Of a DNA stretch of 64,000 nt, positions 49,202 to 57,831 are shown piece by piece (position 1 is the first letter of the stretch; each line of letters opens with the position of its first letter). The notes under the pieces are model-generated. The model had not been told where the DNA came from. It ran no database searches and saw nothing but the letters and a program-made list of their open reading frames with translations. The position numbers and the translations under genes are program-made. The DNA is from Planctomycetota bacterium (GTDB lineage Bacteria > Planctomycetota > Planctomycetia > Pirellulales > PLA5), in contig QEVJ01000024.1 in the NCBI GenBank assembly GCA_003576845.1, forward strand, positions 1 to 64,000, in the 5' to 3' direction.

Positions 49202-49357
49202 ATTTAGCCCCCGGTGAATACACCGGGGGCAATGTGCTTGCCATCGCATAATTGCATAACGCCGCCGATCGACGGGTCCGATGTGAGCGTAATGTGCAGA
49301 GTGCGCGTGGTCGCGTAGACACTTTATTGCCCCCGGTGTATTCACCGGGGGCTAAAT
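49202..49357. repeat. REPIN-like doublet, family A, copy 6
   Basis: Left palindrome 49207-49230, right inverted copy 49329-49352, inner spacer 98 nt; ends ATTTA and TAAAT. After the right half comes a degenerate third end (GAGGCTAAATGAGG) that reaches to the transposase start region. It flanks the RAYT-like gene on its upstream side. Confidence 0.92.
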
Positions 49358-49384
49358 GGAGGCCAGAGGCTAAATGAGGATGCC

Positions 49385-49873
49385 ATGAACCGGACGCTTG
49401 CCATCCTGTTCACGATGACGACTTACGGGAGGTGGCTGCGAGGGGATCGGCGGAATTGGGTCGACGACGGCGTGACCATGCCACCGGATCCGATTCTTGA
49501 AAAGAACGACCAACAGCGGTTGGAGCATGATCCGTACTTGTTTCGCGACGATGATTGGTGGACGATCGGGAATTGGATTGGACGCTCGCTCATCGAACGT
49601 AAGCAATTGCGGATTGGAGCCCTTACGGTTCAGGCATGGCACGTCCATTTCGTTGTCGCGGCGTCGGTACATCCGGTCAGCGACATCGCCAAATGCGCCA
49701 AGGATGCGGTCCGCTGGGGATTGAGGATCAAGCGGCCGATTTGGACCGAAGGTTACGACAAGCGGTATTGCTTCGACGAGGATGCCGTTTTCGCGCGCGT
49801 GCAATACGTCGAGCGCCACAACACGGAACGCGGCCGCCCGGCAAAGCCGTGGGATTTCATCGAAGTGTGGTAA
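49385..49873 (+). CDS. RAYT-like Y1 (IS200/REP-associated) transposase
   Basis: 162 aa. Features of the Y1/HUH transposase fold: an N-terminal TTYGRWLRGDRRNWVDDG, the wording of one REP-associated tyrosine transposase branch; the HUH pair in WHVHFVVAAS (His86, His88); and a C-terminal helix with the candidate catalytic Tyr141 in QYVERHNTERG. It is a single-domain protein, as are RAYTs and IS200 TnpA. The gene lies between two family A doublets (28 nt after the first, 7 nt before the second), exactly the RAYT-with-flanking-REPs arrangement. RAYTs nick and rejoin single-stranded REP DNA; they mobilise REPs but not themselves. Confidence 0.8.
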   Translation: MNRTLAILFTMTTYGRWLRGDRRNWVDDGVTMPPDPILEKNDQQRLEHDPYLFRDDDWWTIGNWIGRSLIERKQLRIGALTVQAWHVHFVVAASVHPVSDIAKCAKDAVRWGLRIKRPIWTEGYDKRYCFDEDAVFARVQYVERHNTERGRPAKPWDFIEVW

Positions 49874-49879
49874 CCGAAT

Positions 49880-50038
49880 ATTTAGCCCCCGGTGAATACA
49901 CCGGGGGCAATGCGGTCGACGCTACGAGTGCGCGGTCCACTGCAATCAACGTTTTGCCGCGACTCGAACGACTGGCGATGTCGCGCATTTTCACGAGAGA
50001 GAGTCTATTGCCCCCGGTGTATTCACCGGGGGCTAAAT
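49880..50038. repeat. REPIN-like doublet, family A, copy 7
   Basis: Left palindrome 49885-49908, right inverted copy 50010-50033, inner spacer 101 nt; ends ATTTA and TAAAT. Both halves are perfect. It lies between the transposase stop and the M32 carboxypeptidase start (13 nt upstream of its ATG). Confidence 0.92.
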
Positions 50039-50050
50039 GAGGTTCTTTTC

Positions 50051-51559
50051 ATGGCACAAGCATTGGAATCACTCTGCCAACACACCCGCGAGACCGCTTT
50101 GCTCAATTCGGCCATCGAGACGCTGGCTTGGGACGAGCGGACGATGCTGCCGGAGCGGGGTGGGGCTTATCGGGCCGAGCAGATGACTTATCTTGCCGGC
50201 CTCGTGCATCGGCGGCGGACCGATCCGCGCGTCGGCGAGTGGCTTGCGGAATTGGCGACGAGCGACCTGGCCGCCGATCTGCACAGCGACGCCGGGGCGA
50301 CGATTCGCAATCTGCGCCGCGAGTACGACAAGCAGCGAAAGCTGCCGCAGAAGCTGGTCGAGGCCCTTACCCGCGCGACCGTGCTCGGGCAGCAATCGTG
50401 GGTCGCAGCGCGCAAGGCCGATCGATTCGCCGACTTCGCGCCGCAATTGGCCGAGATCATCAAGCTGTCGCGAGAAAAAGCGGATGCGCTCGGCTACCAG
50501 CAGGCCCGTTACGACGCGCTCCTCGACGAGTACGAGCCGCACGCCGTGACGAGCGAAGTCGCCCGAGTTCTCGCCGGACTCCGCAAGGAGCTTGTGCCGC
50601 TCGTCGAAGGGATCGTCGGCGGCTCCAGGAAGCCCGAGCTGTCGATCCTCAAGCGGCACTTTCCGAAGACGGCGCAAGAGAAGTTCGGCACGGAGGCGGC
50701 GGCGCGGATTGGCTTCGACTTTTCGCGTGGGCGGCTCGACGTGACGAGCCATCCGTTTTGCACGACGCTCGGCCCGGACGATTGCCGGATCACGACGCGA
50801 TACGACGAGCGATTCTTTCCGTCGGCGTTTTTTGGCATCTTGCACGAAGCTGGCCACGGCATTTACGAGCAGGGTTTGCGCGGCGATTGGTTCGGTCTGC
50901 CGCCGGGCGAAGCGATTTCGCTGGGCATTCACGAGTCTCAGTCGCGGCTGTGGGAGAACCTCGTCGGCCGCGGCTTGCCGTTCTGGCGGCATTTCTATCC
51001 ACAAGCCCAAGCGGCGTTTCCGCAGGCGCTCGGCGACGTGCCGCTCGATGCGTTTCACTTCGCGATTAACAATGTCGAGCCGTCGCTCATTCGCGTCGAA
51101 GCGGACGAAGCGACGTACAACCTGCATATTCTCGTGCGGTTCGAGCTGGAGCAGGCCCTGATCAATGATGACCTGTCGATCGGCGATTTGCCCGGGGCGT
51201 GGAACGAGAAGTATCAGTCCTATCTCGGCATCAAGCCGCCGGCCGACGCGGTCGGCGTGATGCAAGACATTCACTGGAGCGCGGGGCTGGTCGGTTACTT
51301 CCCAACGTATTCGCTTGGCAATCTGTACGCCGCCCAGTTCTTCGAGCTTGCCGACAAGGAAATCGGCCCGCTGGACGAGCAATTCGCCGGCGGCGAGTTT
51401 CGGCCGCTCCGCGAGTGGCTGCGCGAGAAGATCCATCGCCACGGCAAGTGCTACACCGCCGCGGAACTGGTGAAGAACGCGACGGGTAAGCCGTTGTCGC
51501 ATGACGCGCTGATGACCCGATTGCGGGGTACGCTCGGCGGGCTTTATGGCGTGGGCTGA
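50051..51559 (+). CDS. M32-family carboxypeptidase
   Basis: About 502 residues. GILHEAGHGIYEQGL is the HExxH zinc motif of thermostable carboxypeptidase Taq-type M32 enzymes. IHESQSRLWENLVGRG supplies the third ligand Glu region; RIEADEATYNLH-type and LVGYFPTYSLGNLYAAQFF complete the family (here VEADEATYNLHILVRFELE). It removes C-terminal residues except Pro. ATG 50051 was chosen because the in-frame upstream part is repeat DNA. Cytoplasmic, no signal. Confidence 0.93.
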   Translation: MAQALESLCQHTRETALLNSAIETLAWDERTMLPERGGAYRAEQMTYLAGLVHRRRTDPRVGEWLAELATSDLAADLHSDAGATIRNLRREYDKQRKLPQKLVEALTRATVLGQQSWVAARKADRFADFAPQLAEIIKLSREKADALGYQQARYDALLDEYEPHAVTSEVARVLAGLRKELVPLVEGIVGGSRKPELSILKRHFPKTAQEKFGTEAAARIGFDFSRGRLDVTSHPFCTTLGPDDCRITTRYDERFFPSAFFGILHEAGHGIYEQGLRGDWFGLPPGEAISLGIHESQSRLWENLVGRGLPFWRHFYPQAQAAFPQALGDVPLDAFHFAINNVEPSLIRVEADEATYNLHILVRFELEQALINDDLSIGDLPGAWNEKYQSYLGIKPPADAVGVMQDIHWSAGLVGYFPTYSLGNLYAAQFFELADKEIGPLDEQFAGGEFRPLREWLREKIHRHGKCYTAAELVKNATGKPLSHDALMTRLRGTLGGLYGVG

Positions 51560-51701
51560 TTTCGCGCTGGCTTTCGCCGCGCGGCGGGGGTACGATGAGC
51601 GGTGGCCAAAGGTCGCCCGCGCAGACGGAATTGCGGGGGCGAACGCCCGCCCGGCGGCCGGAACCCGTCGATAGTTCTTCCTAATTCAGAAGAGGTGTAC
51701 G

Positions 51702-52754
51702 ATGTCTCGCATGTGCGGTTGGTGCTGCGCGCTTTGTGCTGCGGCCGTCCTTTCCATTGCGTCGAATGCGACGCGGTTCGCCCATGCCGACGAGAAGTCC
51801 GCGGCCGCCGCGGATGAGGTCGGCGAACAGAGAATCAGCGTCGCGGGCCTGGTCCCGACAACGGCCGCGGCGAGCGAGCTCGAAGAATTGTGCGTTGGCC
51901 TGGTCGAGCCGTCGTCGTGGGAACAGGCCGGAGGCACGGGCAAGATCAAGGCGGGGCGGGCATCCATCACCGTGACGAACACCAAGATGGCGCGCGACGG
52001 CGTTCGGACCCTCATCGCCGCACTCGGCAAACTACCGGCGCTCGACGCGAAGTCGGCCGGGGCGCCGCCGAAGCCGCCGCGCTTCGACATCGTTCCCAGC
52101 AAGGAATCAAAACGAGCTTCGACGGCGAACAACGCCGACGCGGGACAAGCGACCCTGGTTGTCTATAACGTAGCCGATCTGGTGTGGGACGGCGAAAAGG
52201 CGCCGCCGCATTTCGACACGATCGTGATGCTGATCGAGACTTGCGCGACGCCGGAAGTTTGGCCCCATAGCGGTGGCGGCAGCGAACTGAAAACGTTTGG
52301 TCCGCGCGGCGCGCTCGTGGTCCGCGCCACACCCGATACGCTTTCCGCCATCGACGGGCTGCTCGCCGCGGTTCGTAATCTTCCGCCAATTGCCGGCGCC
52401 GGAGGCAAGATCGAGCCGGTCGGGACGACCGTGCTGGCCGGTAAGCTGGGCACCAAAGGCGATTGCGATGCACGGCTTTACCACGTTGGCGATTTGGTTA
52501 CCGTTCCCGGCGGCACGATGAATCTCAACGCCGCCATTCAGCGGATCATGGACAATGCCTCGCCCGACTCCTGGCAGCGGAACGGCGGCGACGGCTCGCT
52601 CCGCAAGCTGGCGGACCGCGGCGGCTTGCTCATCATCAATACGCCAAAGGCCCACGGCACGGTCGAGGCGGAACTGGCGAAGATACGGGCGGAGATCGCG
52701 GCCGCGGGAACGGTGAAGCCGCCCAAGCCGACGCCCCGGCCGGTCCGCAAATAG
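51702..52754 (+). CDS. Secreted protein with three STN/secretin-like repeats
   Basis: 350 aa. Signal peptide (CCALCAAAVLSIASNATRFAHA). Three similar ~50-residue units: LVEPSSWEQAGGTGKIKAGR, TPEVWPHSGGGSELKTFGPRG and SPDSWQRNGGDGSLRKLADRG, each followed by a strand and a TxxxxxxVxxLLAxLR-like helix. Similar repeats occur in planctomycete proteins with general-secretion-like folds. Function unknown. Precedes the outer-membrane protein gene by 295 nt. Confidence 0.78.
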   Translation: MSRMCGWCCALCAAAVLSIASNATRFAHADEKSAAAADEVGEQRISVAGLVPTTAAASELEELCVGLVEPSSWEQAGGTGKIKAGRASITVTNTKMARDGVRTLIAALGKLPALDAKSAGAPPKPPRFDIVPSKESKRASTANNADAGQATLVVYNVADLVWDGEKAPPHFDTIVMLIETCATPEVWPHSGGGSELKTFGPRGALVVRATPDTLSAIDGLLAAVRNLPPIAGAGGKIEPVGTTVLAGKLGTKGDCDARLYHVGDLVTVPGGTMNLNAAIQRIMDNASPDSWQRNGGDGSLRKLADRGGLLIINTPKAHGTVEAELAKIRAEIAAAGTVKPPKPTPRPVRK

Positions 52755-53049
52755 CCGATTGCCCCAAAACGCGGCGGCTTGTGGGCGCGATTGCGTCGCC
52801 AGCACGTTCGCAACCGCGAGAGAAAACCGCAACCTTCGCGTTACTCCCTCGCGCGTGCGGGAACAAGTTTAACGGTGCGCGCCGACTTTGCCGAAGATAC
52901 GGATAGTTCGGGTTGTACCCAATGTGCCGGCGCGCAGGGATTTGCCGCAGCCGACAGTCAAAACCGGTCACGACGCGCCGGCTTCTCGGGTCCGCCCCGC
53001 AACGATCCCGCATCTCGTTCGATCCAGATCATCTCAGGGGGTTAATTCT

Positions 53050-54474
53050 ATGAAAGTCTCTCTGCGCTGGGCGACCGCAGTCGCCTTGGCGTGGGGCGCG
53101 TGTTCCTTTGCGCCCGACGCAGTTCACGCTCAACGACGGTCCACGCCTCGCGGCGGCATCCTCGTCGACGCCGCGGCGATGGTAGCGAGCCAACAGCCGA
53201 CCGAAGCAACGGCCGGCGACCTGCAACCGCAAGCGGCGCCGTTCGTCGAAGAGCCGCCAGCGAGCCCGAGCGACGTCGAGGGCCTGACCGAACCGCCGCT
53301 GCGGCCCGATATCGCCGAGCGCTCGGCCGAAACGATTCGCGAAGAGGCGCTCGCCGAGATTCCGAGTGTGTCACAAACGGCATCGCCGTTCTTGCAGTTC
53401 GGCCAGTTCAACTTCGGTTACTCGTGGCAGTACGCCGACACGGATCACATCTACGACGGCACCGAGCGGCAATTCGCCGCCGAGGCCGCCGCTCAGGTGC
53501 GGGCGATCAACGGGACGCACACCGCGACCTTCGAGATGGGCCTCTGCGAGCGCACGACGCTCGTATACGAGCTGCCGTTCCAATACAACAGTCGCCGCCA
53601 GCAAGCCGGCCCGATCAGCGGCGGGCGAATCAACGGCTACTTCGTCACCGACACGGGCGACGTGGCCGACAGCCGCGTCTATCTGCGCAAGTGGCTCTAC
53701 GACGAAGGCGAATACGTGCCGTTTTTCAATCGGCCCGGCAACGTCTCGCTGGCCGCCGGTGTGAAGTTGCCAACCGGCCGCGACGACAAGTCCACGTTCT
53801 TCAACGGCGGCGACGGCGGCCGCGATTACTTCCACGACTTCTCCGTACAAACCGGCACCGGCAGCACCGACATCGTCCTTGCGGGCGCCATGTATCTCGA
53901 CATGGGCAAGTTCGTGCCCTATGCCGGGTTCAACTGGCTGATTACGCCCGCCGACAACACGGGCGTGCTCGCGTTCCATCCGCAGATTGCCGATCCTAAC
54001 ACGACGGTGGTCAACTCCGTGCCGGACGCGATCACATGGACCGTCGGTTTCCGCTACGACCTTGGCCGGGCGATTGCCGAGCACTGGTTCGGCGGCGGGT
54101 CGTGCTGCGGTTCGTGCAACGATTGCGTCGATTGTGCCGGTTGCGGCGAATTGCCGCGGCGACAGGCGTGGAGCCCGTGCTGTGAAGATCGGTGTGGACC
54201 GGCCCGCGACGCGATGTGGACGATCGACCGGCTGCGGGCGTCGTTCGCCGTTCAGGGCAGCCACACGCCGGAAAACGACATCTTCGGCCACTCGACGGGC
54301 TTCCGCCGGGCGTTCGACGCGATCTTCCTCGAACCGGGCATTTCCTATGACTTGGGGTCGAATTGCACGATCTTTGCGTCCGTGCCGCTGGCCGTTTATC
54401 GCGATCTATACACGAACGCCGGCACGTTCCCAGATACGCAGTTTAACTTCGGAATGAGCTTCAACGTGCGGTAA
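53050..54474 (+). CDS. Outer-membrane beta-barrel protein with Cys-rich insert
   Basis: 474 aa. Signal peptide (LRWATAVALAWGACSFAPDAVHA), a Pro/Glu-rich linker, then many alternating beta strands (FLQFGQFNFGYSWQYADTDH, NVSLAAGVKLPTGRDDKS, TDIVLAGAMYLDMGKFVPYAG), ending in a terminal strand TQFNFGMSFNVR. This looks like the MetA-pathway/phenol-degradation type transporter barrels. Between strands lies a ~45-residue Cys-rich loop (SCCGSCNDCVDCAGCGE ... SPCCEDRCG; 9 Cys). The ATG at 53050 has AGGGGG upstream. Confidence 0.82.
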   Translation: MKVSLRWATAVALAWGACSFAPDAVHAQRRSTPRGGILVDAAAMVASQQPTEATAGDLQPQAAPFVEEPPASPSDVEGLTEPPLRPDIAERSAETIREEALAEIPSVSQTASPFLQFGQFNFGYSWQYADTDHIYDGTERQFAAEAAAQVRAINGTHTATFEMGLCERTTLVYELPFQYNSRRQQAGPISGGRINGYFVTDTGDVADSRVYLRKWLYDEGEYVPFFNRPGNVSLAAGVKLPTGRDDKSTFFNGGDGGRDYFHDFSVQTGTGSTDIVLAGAMYLDMGKFVPYAGFNWLITPADNTGVLAFHPQIADPNTTVVNSVPDAITWTVGFRYDLGRAIAEHWFGGGSCCGSCNDCVDCAGCGELPRRQAWSPCCEDRCGPARDAMWTIDRLRASFAVQGSHTPENDIFGHSTGFRRAFDAIFLEPGISYDLGSNCTIFASVPLAVYRDLYTNAGTFPDTQFNFGMSFNVR

Positions 54475-54528
54475 GCCCCGCTTGAATCGGGCTGTCTGGG
54501 AAAATCCGGAATTTTTTTGACGGGAGTG

Positions 54529-54556
54529 TTGACGGCCTTTTTTTCGGAACTAAAGT
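54529..54556 (+). promoter_or_regulatory. Candidate sigma-70-like promoter
   Basis: TTGACG (54529-54534) and TAAAGT (54551-54556), separated by 16 nt, upstream of a strong terminator at 54611. By consensus only. Confidence 0.35.
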
Positions 54557-54610
54557 GGACTTGTTCGTGCGGCGGTGTACCGCAGCCCGACATTTCGGTG
54601 GGTTATGGCA

Positions 54611-54652
54611 GCCCCCGACGCTCAGCGATGCTGTGCGCCGGGGGCTTTTTTT
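54611..54652 (+). terminator. Strong intrinsic terminator
   Basis: GCCCCCG near 54611 and CGCCGGGGGC form a GC-rich stem followed by seven T residues. It separates the outer-membrane gene (stop 54474) from the next gene (54714). Confidence 0.82.
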
Positions 54653-54713
54653 GCGCCCTTTGCCCATCGGAACAAGTGATCGAATTCGCCCACCCTTTCC
54701 CGAGAAATACGCC

Positions 54714-55187
54714 ATGAACCGCTTGCTTCGCTTATCGTTTGCCGCGTTGGTCGCCGGCGCCGCAGTTCTCGTCGTGGTCGATTCCGCTTCGGCCCAGGGT
54801 TGCTGTAAGGCCGGCATTTGCAAGATTCCGCAAATCCCATCGAGCGCGACGAACAACGCGATGCTCGATTCAATGCTCAATGCCCGCGATAGCGCGGTTG
54901 CCGCGCGGCCGGTGAGCCAGAATCCGGCATCGGCTTCGGCCGCCGCGACGACCGAGATCAGCCTGGTCAATCCGGCGAATTCGCAGGCCAAAATCGAATA
55001 CATCCTCGACGGCAAGGCCTACGCCCTCGAACCGGGCATGACGCTCACGATGAAGGCCGCTGCCGCTCGGAAGATCGAGTTCTCTCGCGACGGCAACGGC
55101 ACGAAGGCCGCTTATAAAGTGTCGCGCGGTGTGTACGAGTTTGCCGCGACCGCCAAGGGCTGGGAGCTTTACCGTACGCAGCCGTAA
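54714..55187 (+). CDS. Secreted protein of unknown function
   Basis: 157 aa. Signal peptide (FAALVAGAAVLVVVDSASA) followed by QGCCKAGICKIP with three cysteines and a ~70-residue C-terminal domain (EISLVNPANSQAKIEYILDG ... YEFAATAKGWELYR), likely beta-rich. No family recognised. Its own unit after the terminator at 54611. Confidence 0.75.
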   Translation: MNRLLRLSFAALVAGAAVLVVVDSASAQGCCKAGICKIPQIPSSATNNAMLDSMLNARDSAVAARPVSQNPASASAAATTEISLVNPANSQAKIEYILDGKAYALEPGMTLTMKAAAARKIEFSRDGNGTKAAYKVSRGVYEFAATAKGWELYRTQP

Positions 55188-55520
55188 CGTCCTAGGCACT
55201 AAAGACGACCGAAAAACGCGGGAGGCGAATCCCGTTCGCCTCTCGCACGTTTGCAAGCTGTTTACAACCGAATCCGCATCGCCGCCCGCAACCGCCGATT
55301 CAATCTCTTACCCGTCCATAGAACTGCCGAGGTCTTTTGCTAGTGAAGTCACTCTAAGCCGCCAACCTTTCTCACGGCGGCAGATCACGGCAATCGCGGT
55401 TCTCGTCCTCGGACACGTCACGAAGCCCGTTCGACCCGGCCGATAGCGCAGTCCTCCTGCGCGCGTCGCGGCAGGTAATCACGTCCTTCGCGTTCGCCGA
55501 ACCGCGCCGTGGGCAATACG

Positions 55521-55601
55521 GTAGGTCAGGCACCACCGTGCCTGACGCGGAGTTCGTTCGATTGCGCGGAGCGCCGTCAGGCACGGGAGTGCCTGACCTA
55601 C
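55521..55601. repeat. GTAG-type REP doublet (GTAGGTCAGGCAC family)
   Basis: Left half GTAG-GTCAGGCAC-CACC-GTGCCTGAC (55521-55546), right half inverted with loop GGGA and ending CTAC (55576-55601). Each half is a perfect 9-bp hairpin. It sits 50 nt upstream of the haloperoxidase-like gene. The rest of the 463-nt gap (55188-55650) has no other feature. Confidence 0.85.
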
Positions 55602-55650
55602 GCGCAGAATACCCACTTTTGGTCTTTCAACCGTCCTGGAGAAACTTGCA

Positions 55651-56976
55651 ATGAAGAGACATCTACTGACGTTCGTTGCCGCTTTGGCGGCGATGGCCGG
55701 CGTCGCGCGTGCGGACGTCGTAACGGACTGGAATACGGAGCTACTCAACAGCATCAAAGCCGGCAATGTAAACCCGCCGATGGCGACGCGCGGCATGGCG
55801 ATGGTTCACACGGCGATTTACGATGCGGTGAACTCGATCGACGATACGCACCAGCCGTATAACATCAACCTAAACGTCGCGGCGACGACCAGCCGCGAAG
55901 CGGCCGCGGCTCAGGCCGCCCGCGACGTACTTGTGCACCTGTACCCAGCCCGCACGGCGATCTTCGACGCGGCGCTGAGCACCCATCTCAGCGCAATCCC
56001 GGACGGCGCCGACAAGACCGCCGGTATCGGCCTCGGCAGCAGTGTCGCGGCGAGCATCATCGCTCTGCGGACCGGCGATCATTCGACCGACGTGGTACCG
56101 TACTCGCCGACACCGGGCGTCGGCAATTGGCAGCCGACCCCGCCTGCCAACGCCGCGGCGCTGTTGCCCAATTGGCCAACGGTCACGCCGTGGGCGATGA
56201 CGAGCGGTTCGCAGTTTCGCAATCCCAACGGCCCGCCGGACGTAAACAGCCCCGCCTACACAACGGCGTACAACGAAGCGAAGGATCTCGGTTCTGCGAC
56301 GAGTGCCACGCGCACCGCCGACCAATCGCAGATCGCGCAATTCTGGGCGGACGGCGGCGGCACGTCGACTCCGCCGGGACATTGGAACCGCATCGCCCAA
56401 GACGTCGCCGCGGCGCAGGGCAACACGCTCAGCGAAAACGCGCGAATGTTCGCGTTGTTGAATATCGCCGCCGCCGACGCGGCGATCTCCTGCTGGGACA
56501 ACAAATACGCCTATGAAGATTGGCGTCCCGTGACGGCCATTCGCGCCGGGGACACGGACGGCAACGGCGACACCGCCGGGGACGCGGCCTGGAGTTCCTT
56601 CATTCCGACGCCGCCGTTTCCCTCGTATACCAGCGGCCACAGCACGTTCAGCGGCGCCGCGGCCGAAATCCTTGCCGGTTTCTTTGGAACCGATAACATC
56701 GCCTTTACGAGCTCGGCCGAAGGTTTCGTCATTCCGGATCGGTCGTTCACCAGCTTTTCACAAGCTTCGAACGAAGCGATGAACAGCCGGCTCTATGGCG
56801 GTATCCACTGGCGATACGACAACGAAGACGGGCTCGCCGGCGGCATTGCCCTGGCTCAATACGTCCTCGCGACGCAACTTCAGCCGGTTCCGGAACCGTC
56901 GACGATCGCGCTGGTCGGCATGGCGGCGTTGGGACTCGGCTGGCGGGTGCGCCGCCGTCTGGCCAATCGCGGCTAA
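55651..56976 (+). CDS. PEP-CTERM vanadium-haloperoxidase/PAP2-type protein
   Basis: 441 aa. Signal peptide (FVAALAAMAGVARA). YEDWRPVTAIRAG and FPSYTSGHSTFSGAAAEILAG hold the family's phosphate/vanadate-binding region with the SGH motif; YGGIHWRYDNEDG holds the second active-site His. The C-terminus PVPEPSTIALVGMAALGLGWRVRRR is a PEP-CTERM sorting signal (PEP, TM helix, Arg cluster). Such proteins are anchored through the exosortase route. Halide oxidation or phosphatase activity cannot be told apart here. No exosortase gene is in the window. A terminator follows at 57021. Confidence 0.88.
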   Translation: MKRHLLTFVAALAAMAGVARADVVTDWNTELLNSIKAGNVNPPMATRGMAMVHTAIYDAVNSIDDTHQPYNINLNVAATTSREAAAAQAARDVLVHLYPARTAIFDAALSTHLSAIPDGADKTAGIGLGSSVAASIIALRTGDHSTDVVPYSPTPGVGNWQPTPPANAAALLPNWPTVTPWAMTSGSQFRNPNGPPDVNSPAYTTAYNEAKDLGSATSATRTADQSQIAQFWADGGGTSTPPGHWNRIAQDVAAAQGNTLSENARMFALLNIAAADAAISCWDNKYAYEDWRPVTAIRAGDTDGNGDTAGDAAWSSFIPTPPFPSYTSGHSTFSGAAAEILAGFFGTDNIAFTSSAEGFVIPDRSFTSFSQASNEAMNSRLYGGIHWRYDNEDGLAGGIALAQYVLATQLQPVPEPSTIALVGMAALGLGWRVRRRLANRG

Positions 56977-57020
56977 CGGCGCGCCCGCCCGCCGTTCGCA
57001 GTAAAGGGATCCTACCCCCG

Positions 57021-57062
57021 CCTCTTGGCTCTCGGCAGGATGAGAGGGCCAAGAGGCTTTTC
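57021..57062 (+). terminator. Intrinsic terminator after the haloperoxidase gene
   Basis: CCTCTTGGC (57021-57029) and GCCAAGAGG (57048-57056) form a 9-bp stem with an 18-nt loop, followed by CTTTTCG. Confidence 0.7.
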
Positions 57063-57105
57063 GTTATGATCGTCGAGGGATGCACGGTACGCAACGCGAC
57101 TCGCA

Positions 57106-57831
57106 TTACGTATTCGGGGGCCAGCGGTAATGCCGAACCGACCCTTGCGGTAGGCGCTTCGAGGAGACTTGATTCGCGCCGCCTCCTTGGAGCCCGCTCT
57201 GGTTGCCGCCGAGCATCTTGAACTCGCCGTCCACCTCGTCGACGAACGCGACGTGGTTGATCTTCGCGCCGGTCCAACTGAACACGGCGATCGCACCGGA
57301 TTGCGGACCGGAAAGCTTCGTGCCCCAGTTCGCCCAACTCGACGCGAGGGCGTTATTCGTGCCCAAGATGCCCGTCTGCCGCAGACACCAGTTCACGAAG
57401 CACGAGCACCACTCGACGCCCTCTTCGCCTTCGCGGGCGACGTACTTCCGCTGGTTCTCGGTTTCCAGAATGTTCGTGGTGGTGTAGATGTACTCCATGA
57501 TTCGCGGGTTGTGCGTTCGGCCTGGGATTTCCTTTTGGCCGAGTTCCTTGCGGGCGATTTCGATCCACTTCGGCGCGACATTGAGCGAGTTGTAGAGGTC
57601 GAACGCCGCCTTATCGCTCGGCGGCGACGAACCGACTTGCTTGATCCAGAGCGCGAACTTGGCCTGGTTCTTGATGACGGTCCGCAGGATCGCCATCCAC
57701 TGGGCGGCGAGCGCCGATTCCCCCGCGGCGATCTTCCGCGTCACGCCGGTCTTTTGGGCGAAGATGGTGTTGACCAATGTGTTCACGGCGGGCTTATCGG
57801 CCTCCGAAACGCCGGCGTAGGGATTGCTCAT
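57106..57831 (-). CDS. CHAP-like (TIGR02594) hydrolase, paralogue of 25565-26245
   Basis: 241 aa. The N-terminal ~95 residues are helical and unrecognised. The C-terminal domain matches the other copy: KWIEIARKELGQKEIPGRTHNPRIMEY, EWCSCFVNWCLRQTGILGTN with the Cys, INHVAFVDE with the His, and LGGNQSG. It lacks the peptidoglycan-binding domain found in the paralogue. No signal peptide. Probably cuts peptide crosslinks in the wall of a target cell or phage-related lysis. Confidence 0.8.
   Translation of the reverse strand: MSNPYAGVSEADKPAVNTLVNTIFAQKTGVTRKIAAGESALAAQWMAILRTVIKNQAKFALWIKQVGSSPPSDKAAFDLYNSLNVAPKWIEIARKELGQKEIPGRTHNPRIMEYIYTTTNILETENQRKYVAREGEEGVEWCSCFVNWCLRQTGILGTNNALASSWANWGTKLSGPQSGAIAVFSWTGAKINHVAFVDEVDGEFKMLGGNQSGLQGGGANQVSSKRLPQGSVRHYRWPPNT

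Noticed and set aside
32613-50038. Several ORFs starting with the residues MNTPGA
   Set aside because: The GTG inside the palindrome (GTGAATACACCGGGG) opens the same spurious start at every repeat copy; the frames then run into unrelated sequence.
52888-53049. 54-residue N-terminal extension of the outer-membrane protein
   Set aside because: The ATG at 53050 has a good Shine-Dalgarno and is directly followed by a signal peptide, which would be buried otherwise.
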